39,982 nucleotides of DNA, from assembly GCA_964353935.1 (NCBI GenBank), contig CAYGXL010000008.1, positions 1 through 39,982 on the forward strand, given 5' to 3'. The position numbers were made by a program, and so were the translations under genes. Shown here piece after piece: positions 1 through 8,040 of this stretch. The notes beneath the pieces are model-generated. The model had not been told where the DNA came from. It worked only from the letters and a program-made list of their open reading frames with translations, and made no database searches. This DNA comes from JAOUJD01 sp964353935. Lineage in GTDB: Bacteria; Pseudomonadota; Gammaproteobacteria; Burkholderiales; Burkholderiaceae_F. Each line of letters opens with the position of its first letter. The first letter of the stretch is position 1.

Positions 1-1273
1 CCATCGAGTTGGTGCAGATCACCGACAGCACGAAGATCAGCGGCAGCGAGATGAAGGCGAGCAGCCAGGGGACGCCGAAGAATTCGTGCGTCACCCAGGC
101 GCCGAGCACGCTGAACAGCGGCACGCCGACCCACGACATCCACAGCGGCAGCTCGATGTGCTTCAGCACGTCGGTGCCGTCGCCGCTGCTGCTGCGCCTG
201 AAGAGTCCCTTGAAGATCTCGGGGCGGCCGAACAGGCTGACCAGCGAGCCGACGACCATCATCGTCACGCCCCACCACAGCGACCACTGGTTGACGATCT
301 CGGCGCGCGAGATCGGGACCACCGCGCCGCTGGGGCTGACGCGCGCGACGATGTCGCCCGCCTGGATCATGATCGGCGCGAGCACGACGAAGTTGATGAA
401 GGCGCCGAGCAGGCAGCTGGTCGCCACCGCGATGCCCATCAGCCCGCCGACGCCGATCATCGCGAGATCGAGCGTCAGCCGCAGGCCGAGCACGCGGATG
501 TCGGTTCCGAGGATCGTCGGGATCCAGCCGTTCACTTTCGCCGCAAACGCGTAGTAGTAGGTGTCGAGCCGCTCGTGGAAGACCCACGGTTCCTTCAGGC
601 CCGCCCACTGGTCCATGCGCAGCAGCCGGAACTGCACGAGCTTCATCCAGCCGTCGCTGATCACCGCCTGGTAGAGGCCGGTGAAGAGCGCGGTCAGCCC
701 GAGCAGCCGCGCCTTGAACATGCCTTCGTGCGCCGCGCCGGTGTAGAGCGCGTCCAGCACCACCCCGCTCGCGCGGCCCTCGGGAAACGGCAGCTGTTCT
801 TCGTTGATGAAGCGCCGCTTCATCGGGAACGCAAGCAGCACGCCGATGATCGACACGACGCACATCCACACGATCATGTGCCACCACGGGATGATCCGGC
901 CGGTCACGAGCATGTAGGCCGCGAGGCTCGAGATCATCGGGCCGATCATGTAGCCGGCCGCGGTCGCGATCGACTGGGTGCAGTTGTTCTCGAGGATCGT
1001 GAAGTCCTTCGCGAGCCCGGAACTCGCCATGACCCGGTACATCGCGAAAGCGAGGATCACCGAGGTCAGGCCGACGCCGATGCTGATGCCGGTCTTGGCG
1101 CCGATGTACATCGCGGTGGCCGCCAGCACGCCGCCGAGCACGAAGCCGGTGAGCCCGGAGCGCAGCGTCAGCTGCGGCATGTCGCCGCGGTAGACGTTGG
1201 CGAGCCACCACTCGTCCTTCTGCTCGCGGGTCCAGGTGCGGACCTGTTCCTCGGTGAGCTGCAGCAGCGCCAT
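1..1273 (-). CDS. OPT-family oligopeptide/metal-chelate transporter (3' part outside window)
   Basis: The minus-strand frame is open from the window edge to an ATG at 1273 and gives at least 424 residues of a polytopic inner-membrane protein. The N-terminus (MALLQLTEEQVRTW) is followed by hydrophobic segments and by stretches I recognise from bacterial OPT transporters, such as ENNCTQSIATAAGYM near residue 80 and PLIFVLSVICTN at the edge. OPT proteins are usually about 550-650 residues, so the C-terminal third is missing. The family imports small peptides or metal chelates by proton coupling; the substrate cannot be read from sequence. AGGGGA about 9 bases upstream supports the chosen ATG. 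No partner gene is visible, and the next gene diverges. Confidence 0.85.
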   Translation of the reverse strand, partial: MALLQLTEEQVRTWTREQKDEWWLANVYRGDMPQLTLRSGLTGFVLGGVLAATAMYIGAKTGISIGVGLTSVILAFAMYRVMASSGLAKDFTILENNCTQSIATAAGYMIGPMISSLAAYMLVTGRIIPWWHMIVWMCVVSIIGVLLAFPMKRRFINEEQLPFPEGRASGVVLDALYTGAAHEGMFKARLLGLTALFTGLYQAVISDGWMKLVQFRLLRMDQWAGLKEPWVFHERLDTYYYAFAAKVNGWIPTILGTDIRVLGLRLTLDLAMIGVGGLMGIAVATSCLLGAFINFVVLAPIMIQAGDIVARVSPSGAVVPISRAEIVNQWSLWWGVTMMVVGSLVSLFGRPEIFKGLFRRSSSGDGTDVLKHIELPLWMSWVGVPLFSVLGAWVTHEFFGVPWLLAFISLPLIFVLSVICTNSM

Positions 1274-1630
1274 CCCGTCGTTCCCCTGTTGTTCTTGTTG
1301 GCAGCGGGCGCAATCTTCGCAGAAGGCAGCGCGCGGCGGAGATGCGGACGTCAGGCTGGGTCAAAGGGCAACGACTTGTGCATGCCTCCGTGAGTCGTGC
1401 CGGTTGTCAGCTGGCGCCGCGGCCGCCGCCCAGCTACCTCGCACGAGCGGTCGATCGAACCTAGCGACCGAGCGTTTCTGAGGCAGACAGCCACTTCCGA
1501 CCCTTTGCTGTCATCCGCTTTTGGCGTTCGTGCGTTAAGGCAAGACCGCCGGCGCAGCGCTTGAGCTGCCCCAGATTCCACAGGCTCGCCGCGCGGCCAC
1601 AGGAACATCCAACCACAAGAAAGTGAACTG
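1274..1630. other. Divergent intergenic region without a recognisable gene
   Basis: About 357 bases separate the OPT gene from the small secreted-protein gene on the opposite strand. Short frames exist on both strands, but none has a plausible start with ribosome site or a recognisable protein. The promoters of both divergent genes must lie here; I could not identify convincing -35/-10 pairs. Confidence 0.5.
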
Positions 1631-2074
1631 ATGAACAAGATCACCGTCGCCGTCATCGCCACGCTGACTGCACTCAGCAGCTACGCCCAGGCGCAAGCGC
1701 CAGCGAGTCCCGCCCCCACCGCCCCGATGGCCGCGCCGGCCCCGGCTGCCAAGGCCGCAGCCCCCGCTGCGAAGTCCGCCGCCAGCACCGACCCGATCGT
1801 CGCGTCGCGGACGGCGCGCCGTGACGCCGACGCCGCGTTCAGCAATGCCCAGGCCGCGGCCCGCAAGCAGCGTGACGACAAGGTCAACGCCGCCGTGGAA
1901 GCCGCCCTGAAGGATCCGAAGAACGCCGGGAAGGACAAGCTGGTGCTGCGTCGTGAAACGCGCGCGCAAGCCCGTGCCGCCACGCAGGCCGACTACGATG
2001 CCGCCATCAAGGCAGCGCGTACCGAACGCGACGCTGCGCGCGCTGCCGCGCCGCGTCCGGCCCAGAAGAAGTAA
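1631..2074 (+). CDS. Small secreted Ala-rich basic protein, function unknown
   Basis: The gene encodes 147 residues. The first 21 form a signal peptide (Lys at position 3, hydrophobic core, AQA before the cut), so the mature chain should be periplasmic or exported. Residues 22-55 are an Ala/Pro-rich linker. Residues 60-147 are charged and Ala/Arg-rich with predicted helical character (for example RDADAAFSNAQAAARKQRDD), ending in KK. The composition is strongly basic. I do not recognise the family; similar low-complexity exported proteins are common in Burkholderiales and usually remain hypothetical. A purine-rich stretch (AAGAAAG) precedes the ATG. The gene stands alone and is followed by a strong inverted repeat that may end its transcript. 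Confidence 0.65.
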   Translation: MNKITVAVIATLTALSSYAQAQAPASPAPTAPMAAPAPAAKAAAPAAKSAASTDPIVASRTARRDADAAFSNAQAAARKQRDDKVNAAVEAALKDPKNAGKDKLVLRRETRAQARAATQADYDAAIKAARTERDAARAAAPRPAQKK

Positions 2075-2080
2075 GACCGT

Positions 2081-2111
2081 GCGCGAACGCGCCATCGCGG
2101 CGCGTTCGCGC
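2081..2111 (+). terminator. Perfect 13-bp inverted repeat after the secreted-protein gene
   Basis: GCGCGAACGCGCC at 2081-2093 pairs perfectly with GGCGCGTTCGCGC at 2099-2111 around a 5-base loop, starting 6 bases after the stop codon at 2074. There is no T-run, so this is either a GC-rich hairpin that stabilises the 3' end or a factor-assisted terminator. Confidence 0.5.
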
Positions 2112-2304
2112 CGAGGCTGCTCCGCCCCTGGCTGCGCGGTTCATCGACAGTGGATGAGCACATCAGCCGCGAGAATCGGGAAGCACGACCAGTTGCAGGA
2201 AGCGAGCGAGTCGCAACGGCAGTCGCTCGCCCTCCGCGGAGAACGCGAGAGCGGGGGGTGTCAAGCGCGATTTCGCTTCTGGCCGGGGTCAGTCCTGCCT
2301 CGCC

Positions 2305-2859
2305 TCACCATGCTTCGCTGCCTGTCTCGCCCTTGAACGGGCCCGTCAGTTCGGGCGTGATCCAGCCGCCATAGAAGCGTCCGGGCTGAGGCGTCACGGG
2401 CGCACCTTCGACACTGCATTCGAGATCGGCCGGATAGAAGGCGACGCAGTCGGCCAGGGCCTCGGCACCCGCAAGCGGTTGCGGGTAGCTCCAGGCAACG
2501 CGCGGCAGGCGGCGACTGCCGTCGACCAGAGACCAATACCGGGCCGGTCCTTTCCATTCGCAGAACGACGAACCGGGTGCCGGCTGCAGGTACTCCCGAG
2601 CGACATCGTCCCACGGCAGATAGAAGCTGGGCGGGTGGGCAGTCTCGAGCACGCGAACGGCGCGACGCGTCCGCGCGACCTCGACGCCTGCCCACCGGAC
2701 AACCACTTCACGCGTATCGGATGCAAGCTGTGGCGGCCGCGGGTAGTCCCACACCGAAACCTGCCCCGGTTGCGGAATGGCGGCAAACGGCGGCCGTCGT
2801 TGACCGCGCCACTGCCACTGCGCACGGGCGCCCGCTAGCTCCTCTGGATTCGGCGTCAT
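2305..2859 (-). CDS. DUF427 domain protein
   Basis: The 184-residue product matches the DUF427 (NTP_transf_9) family by eye. It has the motif VWDYPRPP near residue 35, RTRRAVRVLETAHPPSFYLP in the middle, and FCEWKGPARYW further on. These small cytoplasmic beta-tent proteins have no established biochemical role. I start it at the ATG at 2859 (MTPNPEELAG), where family homology begins and the length is normal. The frame stays open upstream to 3126, but that 89-residue extension shows no family features and contains a perfect dyad at 3078-3096, so it is probably untranslated. No strong ribosome site precedes the chosen ATG. The gene diverges from the ABC importer. Confidence 0.8.
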   Translation of the reverse strand: MTPNPEELAGARAQWQWRGQRRPPFAAIPQPGQVSVWDYPRPPQLASDTREVVVRWAGVEVARTRRAVRVLETAHPPSFYLPWDDVAREYLQPAPGSSFCEWKGPARYWSLVDGSRRLPRVAWSYPQPLAGAEALADCVAFYPADLECSVEGAPVTPQPGRFYGGWITPELTGPFKGETGSEAW

Positions 2860-3077
2860 CGATCGATCAGTGAGGGACAGCCCACGGTCTGCTGGGCGGC
2901 AATTCTGGCCCCGCCAGGCTGCGTCTGCAATTGTCGTCACTGTCTTCATGCTCGCAGTAGTAGCAGGATCTCCAGCCAGCATTGCGCTGGCAAGGAGCTG
3001 ACAGAGGCCGAACGCTGCCTCTTCAAGCGTCCCGACGCAGTGAGGCTGGTTCAGCCCTGGCAACTCTTCGGCGAAAG

Positions 3078-3096
3078 CTGATAGGCTCACTATCAG
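3078..3096. promoter_or_regulatory. Perfect dyad upstream of the PhnD-like gene, candidate operator
   Basis: CTGATAG at 3078-3084 and CTATCAG at 3090-3096 form a perfect 7-bp inverted repeat with a 5-base centre (GCTCA). It lies in the divergent region between the DUF427 gene and the ABC importer, 115 bases before the importer's first start codon. It is too short for a terminator and has the shape of a dimeric regulator's site. Confidence 0.4.
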
Positions 3097-3211
3097 GCCA
3101 AGTGCCATCCTCCGCGCCGGCGCCAACAGTCGGCATCGGCAGACGCGGGGAACGTTGCGCTGGCCTACCAGTGTGCCCCGTGCGGGCCAGCCCTATCCTC
3201 AGGACGCCCTA

Positions 3212-4087
3212 ATGAAGACACCCGTCGCTTTCCTCGGCCGGCGCGCACTCGTCGCTTTGGCCCTCGTTCTTGGCACTCTGCTTCCCACGGCCTACGCGCA
3301 GCAGGTCTTTCGCGTAACGACCATTCCGGAAGAGGCCGCCACCGAGCAGGTTCGCAAGTTCGGCCCCATCGTCAGGTATCTCGAGCAGAAGCTCGGCATG
3401 AAAGTCGAGTTCATCCCGGTCACCGACTACCCCGCCGCGGTCGAGGCACTGGTCAACAAGCAGGTCGACCTCGTCTGGTTCGGCGGCTTCACGCACGTAC
3501 AGGCGCAGATCCGCTCGGGCGGCAAGATCATTCCGATCGCTCAGCGCGAGGAGGACACGCAGTTCCGCTCGGTGTTCATCACGCTGGCCGACTCGGGCAT
3601 CAAGCAGCTGGCGGACCTGAAAGGCAGAACCATGAGCTTCGGTTCACAGTCGAGCACGTCGGGCCATCTGATGCCGCGAAGCTTCCTGTTGCAGGCCGGC
3701 ATCGATCCCGATCGAGACTTCAAGCGCATCGCCTATTCCGGCGCACACGACGCCACGATCGCTTCCGTCGCCAGCGGCAAGGTGGACGCGGCCGCGCTCG
3801 ACATCACGGTGTGGCGCAAGTTCGTCGACGAAAAGAGGGTCGACACCAGCAAGGTGGTCGTGTTCCACACGACGCCGCCGTTCTACAACTACAACTGGTC
3901 GGTACATGCTGACATGCCACCCGCGCTGCGCGAAAAAGTGACGCAGGCGTTCCTCAGCCTGTCGATGGACACGCCCGAGGGCAAGGAGATCCTTACGCTG
4001 AATCGCGCCACCAAGTACATCCCGACCAAGGCGGAGAACTACAAGGGGCTGGAAACGGCCGGACGCAGCGCGGGCCTGATCAAGTGA
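3212..4087 (+). CDS. PhnD-family periplasmic substrate-binding protein of an ABC importer
   Basis: The 291-residue protein has a signal peptide with a cut after residue 29 (AYA/QQ). The mature part follows the PhnD/PtxB plan: FRVTTIPEEAATEQVRKF at the start, DYPAAVEALVNKQVDLVWFGG about residues 72-92, and a central SFGSQSSTSGHLMPRSFL segment that forms the anion-binding loop in this family. The family binds phosphonates, phosphite, hypophosphite or related oxyanions. The N-terminal wording also resembles a subfamily annotated as putative selenate receptors; that is recollection, not a test. It heads a four-gene operon with a matching ATPase and two permeases. The ATG at 3212 is chosen because the signal peptide begins there. 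Confidence 0.85.
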   Translation: MKTPVAFLGRRALVALALVLGTLLPTAYAQQVFRVTTIPEEAATEQVRKFGPIVRYLEQKLGMKVEFIPVTDYPAAVEALVNKQVDLVWFGGFTHVQAQIRSGGKIIPIAQREEDTQFRSVFITLADSGIKQLADLKGRTMSFGSQSSTSGHLMPRSFLLQAGIDPDRDFKRIAYSGAHDATIASVASGKVDAAALDITVWRKFVDEKRVDTSKVVVFHTTPPFYNYNWSVHADMPPALREKVTQAFLSLSMDTPEGKEILTLNRATKYIPTKAENYKGLETAGRSAGLIK

Positions 4088-4106
4088 TCTCCGGCGGGGG
4101 CGCGTA

Positions 4107-4961
4107 GTGAAAACGGAGGAACAGCCAGAGCCCGGCATGCGAATCGAACTCGATTCGCTGTCGGCGCGCCATCCGGCCGCGTCGACCGGCTCGCCGGCCG
4201 CGCTGCGCGCCGCCTCGCTCGCCATCGCGCCCGGCGAGCAGGTCGCGGTGATCGGTCCGTCCGGCGCCGGCAAGACCACGCTGCTGCACGCGCTTGCCTG
4301 TGCACTGCAGCCCGCGTCGGGGACACTGCGGCTCGACGCCATCGATCCGTGGTCGCTCCCGGTGCGCCAACTGCAGCGGCTGCGCGGCCGGCTGTTCCTG
4401 GCGCCGCAGACGCCGCCACTGCCGCCGCGTCAACGCGTCATCACCTCGATCCTGGCCGCGCGGCTGCCGCGCTTGTCACTGTGGCGCAGCCTGCGCGCGC
4501 TGGTCTATCCGGACGACATCGCCGGCGCCTACGAGGCGCTGGCGCGCTTTGACCTGACCGACAAGTTGTGGGACCGCGTCGACCGCCTCTCGGGCGGCGA
4601 GCGCCAGCGGGTCGGGCTGGCGCGCGCACTGATGGCACCTGCCAGCCTGTGGCTGGTCGATGAGCCGCTTTCGGCGCTCGACCCGACGCGGGCGCGCCAG
4701 GCGATCGACACGCTGACGCAGGCGGCGCGCGAGCGCGGCGCGACGCTGGTTGCCTCCCTGCACCAGACCGACGTGGCGACGCGCTTCGCGCGCGTGATCG
4801 GACTGCGCGAAGGCACAGTGGCATTCGACCTGCCGGGCCACGAAGTCACGCGCACGCGGCTGTCGCAGCTCTACGCGCAGCACGAGCACGAACTTGTCGC
4901 CGCGGTGCCGGGACCGGCCGCGACGCTGGCGGCGCCATCCGTGGCCACAGTCTGCCGCTGA
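4107..4961 (+). CDS. PhnC-like ABC transporter ATP-binding protein
   Basis: The 284-residue protein is the cytoplasmic ATPase of the importer. Walker A is GPSGAGKTT at residues 50-58, the Q-loop is near residue 101 (LAPQTPP), the ABC signature LSGGERQR is at 161-168, Walker B with the catalytic Glu is LWLVDEP at 181-187, and the switch His is near 219 (LHQTD). It lies 19 bases after the receptor gene. The GTG at 4107 has a G-rich site about 7 bases upstream; an ATG at 4137 is an alternative that removes 10 non-conserved residues. The C-terminal 35 residues are an Ala-rich tail of unclear role. Confidence 0.88.
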   Translation: MKTEEQPEPGMRIELDSLSARHPAASTGSPAALRAASLAIAPGEQVAVIGPSGAGKTTLLHALACALQPASGTLRLDAIDPWSLPVRQLQRLRGRLFLAPQTPPLPPRQRVITSILAARLPRLSLWRSLRALVYPDDIAGAYEALARFDLTDKLWDRVDRLSGGERQRVGLARALMAPASLWLVDEPLSALDPTRARQAIDTLTQAARERGATLVASLHQTDVATRFARVIGLREGTVAFDLPGHEVTRTRLSQLYAQHEHELVAAVPGPAATLAAPSVATVCR

Positions 4962-4971
4962 GACTCGCAGC

Positions 4972-5808
4972 GTGCCGGCCGCAGCGCTGACGTCGCCCCG
5001 GTTGCGCGATCCCGCGTGGTCGAAGCGCGTGTTCTGGGTTTGCGTCGGGGCCGTCCTGCTGGCGCCGATGCTGGTGGCGACCGAGTTCAAGCCGTGGACG
5101 CTGCTCGAGCCCGACAACGTGAAAGTCACGCTCGGGTTTCTCGGCGACTTCCTGCCGCCGAGGCTCGACGCCGAGTTCCTCGCACTGGTGGCTCGCGAGG
5201 CGTGGCGAACAGTCGCGATCGCCACGGCCGGCACCGCGCTCGCGCTGCTGCTGGCGATCCCGCTGACGCTCGCCTCGACCGCCGCGCTGTCGGTGTCGGC
5301 GCTGTCCGGCCGCATGGGCGCCGTGCCGTTCGTGCTGCGGCAGGCCGTGCGCTGGCTGCTGATCGTGCTGCGCAGCGTGCCCGAGCTGGTGTGGGCGCTC
5401 GTCTTCGTGCGCGTCGTCGGCCTCGGCCCGACTGCCGGCGTGCTTGCGATCGCGCTCACCTACAGCGGCATGCTCGGCAAGGTCTACGGCGAAATCCTCG
5501 AGAGCGGCGAAACGCATGCCTCGACCGCGCTGCTGCGTAACGGCAGCCAGCGGTTGCAGGCGTTCCTCTACGGCCTGCTGCCGACCAACGCGCCGGAACT
5601 GACCAGCTACACCGTGTACCGCTGGGAGTGCGCGATCCGTTCATCCGCGGTGCTCGGTTTCGTCGGCGCCGGCGGCCTCGGCCAGCAGATGGACATGTCG
5701 ATGAAGATGTTCAATGGTTCCGAGGTGAGCACCATGCTGCTCGCCTTCATTTTCCTGGTGTGGCTCGCCGACCTCGCGAGTTCCGCCTTGCGAAGGGCGC
5801 TCGGATGA
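4972..5808 (+). CDS. PhnE-like ABC transporter permease (first)
   Basis: The 278-residue integral membrane protein has about six hydrophobic segments and a binding-protein-dependent permease core. The conserved cytoplasmic EAA-type loop, which docks on the ATPase, is near residues 200-235 (YTVYRWECAIRSSAVLGFVGAGGLGQ). It forms the channel with the next gene's product. The start is uncertain: GTG at 4972 lies 10 bases after the ATPase stop and fits the family length, whereas the frame remains open upstream into the ATPase gene. Its stop overlaps the next gene's ATG (ATGA at 5805), indicating translational coupling. Confidence 0.83.
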   Translation: MPAAALTSPRLRDPAWSKRVFWVCVGAVLLAPMLVATEFKPWTLLEPDNVKVTLGFLGDFLPPRLDAEFLALVAREAWRTVAIATAGTALALLLAIPLTLASTAALSVSALSGRMGAVPFVLRQAVRWLLIVLRSVPELVWALVFVRVVGLGPTAGVLAIALTYSGMLGKVYGEILESGETHASTALLRNGSQRLQAFLYGLLPTNAPELTSYTVYRWECAIRSSAVLGFVGAGGLGQQMDMSMKMFNGSEVSTMLLAFIFLVWLADLASSALRRALG

Positions 5809-6644
5809 GCGGCGCTCAGCCCCGCCCCCAGGCCGCCAACGTTCCGTTCAAGGCGCCGCCGCGGGTCTTCCACGCGCGCTGCGCCGCTTGCTGGATAGTG
5901 CTTGCGGTGATCGCACTGGCCGTGGCGAGCTTTGCCTCACTCGACCTGCAGTGGGCGAGGTTCTTCTCGGTCGAGGCCATGCAGCGCATGGGCCGCTTCC
6001 TCGGCGAGCTGGGGTCGCCGTCGACCGATCCGAAGTTCGTTGCCAGGCTCGCGACCGCCAGCCTCGAGACGCTGGCGATGTCCGCGGTCGGCACGCTGCT
6101 CGCCGCGATCTTCGGGCTGCTGCTCGCGCTGCCGGCCAGCCGGGGTCATGCCGGCGACCGCGCGCTCATGCGCGCCCCGACGCGCCTGCTGCTCAACGCG
6201 CTGCGCTCGATCCCCGAGCTCGTGTGGGCAGCCCTGCTGATCATTTCGGCGGGCCTCGGCCCGCTCGCAGGCACCCTGGCACTGGCGATGCACACCACCG
6301 GCGTGCTGGGGCGCCTGTTTGCGGAAGCGATCGAGAACGCGCCGCCGGGGCCGGGTTTCGCGCTGCGGGCACAGGGCGTCTCCGACGGAGGCGTGTTCCT
6401 GTATTCGACGCTGCCGCAGATCGTGCCGCAGCTGGTTTCCTACACGCTGTACCGATGGGAGAACAACATCCGCGCCGCGGCAGTGCTCGGAGTGGTCGGT
6501 GCCGGAGGCCTCGGGCAGATGCTGATGTTCCACATGGGCCTGTTCCAGATGAGCGAGACCAGCTCGATCCTGATCGCGATGCTGATGCTGGTGGCGATGG
6601 TGGACTTCGGTTCGTACATGCTGCGCCGGGCGCTCGCCCGCTGA
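5805..6644 (+). CDS. PhnE-like ABC transporter permease (second)
   Basis: The 279-residue permease is a paralogue of the preceding gene, with the same EAA-type loop near residues 205-240 (YTLYRWENNIRAAAVLGVVGAGGLGQ). Two distinct permeases presumably pair as a heterodimer; PhnD-C-E-E arrangements of this type are known in the phosphonate/oxyanion import family. Its ATG overlaps the upstream stop by four bases. It is the last gene of the importer operon. No C-P lyase, phosphonatase or phosphite dehydrogenase gene follows, so the transported anion is unassigned. A weak 6-bp inverted repeat at 6659-6681 lies between its stop and the convergent acetyltransferase gene. Confidence 0.83.
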   Translation: MSGAQPRPQAANVPFKAPPRVFHARCAACWIVLAVIALAVASFASLDLQWARFFSVEAMQRMGRFLGELGSPSTDPKFVARLATASLETLAMSAVGTLLAAIFGLLLALPASRGHAGDRALMRAPTRLLLNALRSIPELVWAALLIISAGLGPLAGTLALAMHTTGVLGRLFAEAIENAPPGPGFALRAQGVSDGGVFLYSTLPQIVPQLVSYTLYRWENNIRAAAVLGVVGAGGLGQMLMFHMGLFQMSETSSILIAMLMLVAMVDFGSYMLRRALAR

Positions 6645-6689
6645 AGGCGGATCGAGCGTCGGCCCGTCCGCTGACGGCCGAAAGCTCCA

Positions 6690-7010
6690 TTACCCTGCGG
6701 CATCAACGATGAGGCGCTTTCCAAGGCAGACCGCTTCGTCCTGGACGTAGCCGAGGTGGCGGTAGAACTCGACCACAGCTGTGTTGGTGGAACGAACAAG
6801 CAGATTGATCTTGGGGACGCCCGCGCTGACGAACAACTGCTCAACGTGCTGCATCAGCTGTTTGCCATGGCCATGACCACGATGGGCGGGCGCTACCGCG
6901 AGGTAGTTGACCCATCCGCGGTGGCCGTCGTACCCCGCCATGACGGTCGCGATCAGTTCTTCGCCGTCGGTCCCGACGAGCAAGGAAGCGGGTCGCCCTA
7001 CACTTCGCAT
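6690..7010 (-). CDS. GNAT acetyltransferase, YpeA-like, N-terminally shortened
   Basis: The 106 residues contain the GNAT core: VNYLAVAPAHRGHGHGKQLM (acetyl-CoA loop RGHGHG) near residues 33-52, then KINLLVRSTNTAVVEFYRHLGY and a C-terminal LGKRL. This pattern is that of YpeA-type acetyltransferases, which are usually about 140 residues. The first 35-40 residues expected in the family are missing, and the sequence becomes unlike the family before LLVGTDG. The upstream DNA runs straight into the divergent YihY gene. The gene may be a truncated remnant, or an unusually short active enzyme. It converges on the importer operon. Confidence 0.65.
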   Translation of the reverse strand: MRSVGRPASLLVGTDGEELIATVMAGYDGHRGWVNYLAVAPAHRGHGHGKQLMQHVEQLFVSAGVPKINLLVRSTNTAVVEFYRHLGYVQDEAVCLGKRLIVDAAG

Positions 7011-7087
7011 TGGGAAGCTTGCTCAACCCCCGCCCGCCCGTTCCCATCATCATCGGCCTGGCGGTGGGGTCCGAGCTGGAGAATCGT

Positions 7088-7987
7088 ATGGGCAAACCGC
7101 TCGAGGCCATCGCCAGCCTGTTCAAGGCCGCCGCCGTCAACTGGGTCAAGGACTACGCGCAGAGCATGGGCGCGGCGCTGGCCTTCTACACGATCTTCTC
7201 CATCGCGCCGCTGCTGCTCATCGTCATTGCCGTCGCCGGCTCCGTTTTCGGCGAGGAGGCCGCGCGCGGCGAGATCTACGGCCAGCTGCAAGGCATGCTC
7301 GGCTCGCATGGCGCCACCGCCGTGCAGGGCCTGCTGGAAAGCGTCAGCCGGCGCAGCGAGAGCGTGCCTGCGGCGGCGTTCGGCGTGGTGCTGCTGTTCA
7401 TCGGTGCGACATCCGTCTTCGCCGAACTGCAGGACGCGCTCGACCGCATCTGGCGCGCGCCGCAGCGGCCCAGGAATGCAGGCCCCTGGGGCCTGGTGCG
7501 CGCGCGGCTGCTGTCCTTCGGCATGATCCTGGGCATCGCCTTCCTGCTCATCGTCTCGCTGGCCTTCAGCGCTGCGATGAGGGCGCTGAGCCGGTGGTGG
7601 GACCCGGATTCGACCAGCTGGATCACCTTCACCGGCCTGACCGAGCTGTCGCTGAACGTCGTGCTGCTGACGGCAGTGTTCGCGATGATCTACAAGACCA
7701 TGCCGCGCGCGAGCATCGCCTGGCGCGATGTCTGGGTGGGTGCGGCCGTGACCTCGGTGCTGTTCATCACCGGCAAGGCGATGATCGGGCTGTACATCGG
7801 CGGCAGCGGCGTCACCACGCTCTTCGGCGCGGCGGCATCGCTGATCGTGGTGCTGCTGTGGGTGTACTACTCGGCGCAGATCTTCCTCTTCGGCGCCGAG
7901 TTCACCTGGGTCTATTCCCACCGGTACGGCTCGCACCGAGGGCGCGAGCTGCCCGCGCCCGGGTCCGGCGCATCCGGACCGGCTTGA
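7088..7987 (+). CDS. YihY/virulence factor BrkB family inner-membrane protein
   Basis: The 299-residue protein has about six membrane segments and family hallmarks: MGAALAFYTIFSIAPLLLI near residues 25-43, FGVVLLFIGATSVFAELQDALDRIW near 100-124, and the C-terminal AASLIVVLLWVYYSAQIFLFGAEF. The family was once labelled ribonuclease BN, which is incorrect; its role is unresolved. The ATG at 7088 is preceded by GGAG with 7-base spacing and begins where homology begins. The frame is open back to 7010. A 9-bp inverted repeat at 8012-8034, shared with the converging small ORF, may end its transcript. Confidence 0.85.
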   Translation: MGKPLEAIASLFKAAAVNWVKDYAQSMGAALAFYTIFSIAPLLLIVIAVAGSVFGEEAARGEIYGQLQGMLGSHGATAVQGLLESVSRRSESVPAAAFGVVLLFIGATSVFAELQDALDRIWRAPQRPRNAGPWGLVRARLLSFGMILGIAFLLIVSLAFSAAMRALSRWWDPDSTSWITFTGLTELSLNVVLLTAVFAMIYKTMPRASIAWRDVWVGAAVTSVLFITGKAMIGLYIGGSGVTTLFGAAASLIVVLLWVYYSAQIFLFGAEFTWVYSHRYGSHRGRELPAPGSGASGPA

Positions 7988-8010
7988 GTCGGGCCCCCGG
8001 AGTGACCCAC

Positions 8011-8040
8011 CGCGCGCGTCAGGCCGACGCGCGCATCTTC
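8011..8040. repeat. Imperfect 30-bp direct repeat, copy 1 (distal to aldolase)
   Basis: This segment matches 8991-9020 at 26 of 30 positions in the same orientation, exactly 980 bases away. It encodes the last residues (KMRASA) of the 63-residue ORF on the minus strand, whereas the other copy encodes the last residues (KMRPSG) of the aldolase. The two copies bracket the toxin-antitoxin genes. Confidence 0.6.
8012..8034. terminator. Perfect 9-bp hairpin between converging genes
   Basis: GCGCGCGTC at 8012-8020 pairs with GACGCGCGC at 8026-8034 around a 5-base loop. It lies 24 bases after the YihY stop and overlaps the stop codon of the 63-residue ORF on the other strand. It lacks a T-run; it could serve as a weak bidirectional terminator. 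Confidence 0.4.

Noticed and set aside
86..1393. 435-residue plus-strand open frame
   Set aside because: It is His/Arg/Asp-rich and antisense to the OPT transporter; long antisense frames are expected in GC-rich coding DNA.
2860..3126. N-terminal extension of the DUF427 frame (89 residues)
   Set aside because: No family similarity, and the segment carries a perfect dyad (3078-3096), so it is more likely regulatory DNA.
6659..6681. TCGGCC/GGCCGA inverted repeat after the importer operon
   Set aside because: Only 6 bp with an 11-base loop and no T-run; too weak to call a terminator.
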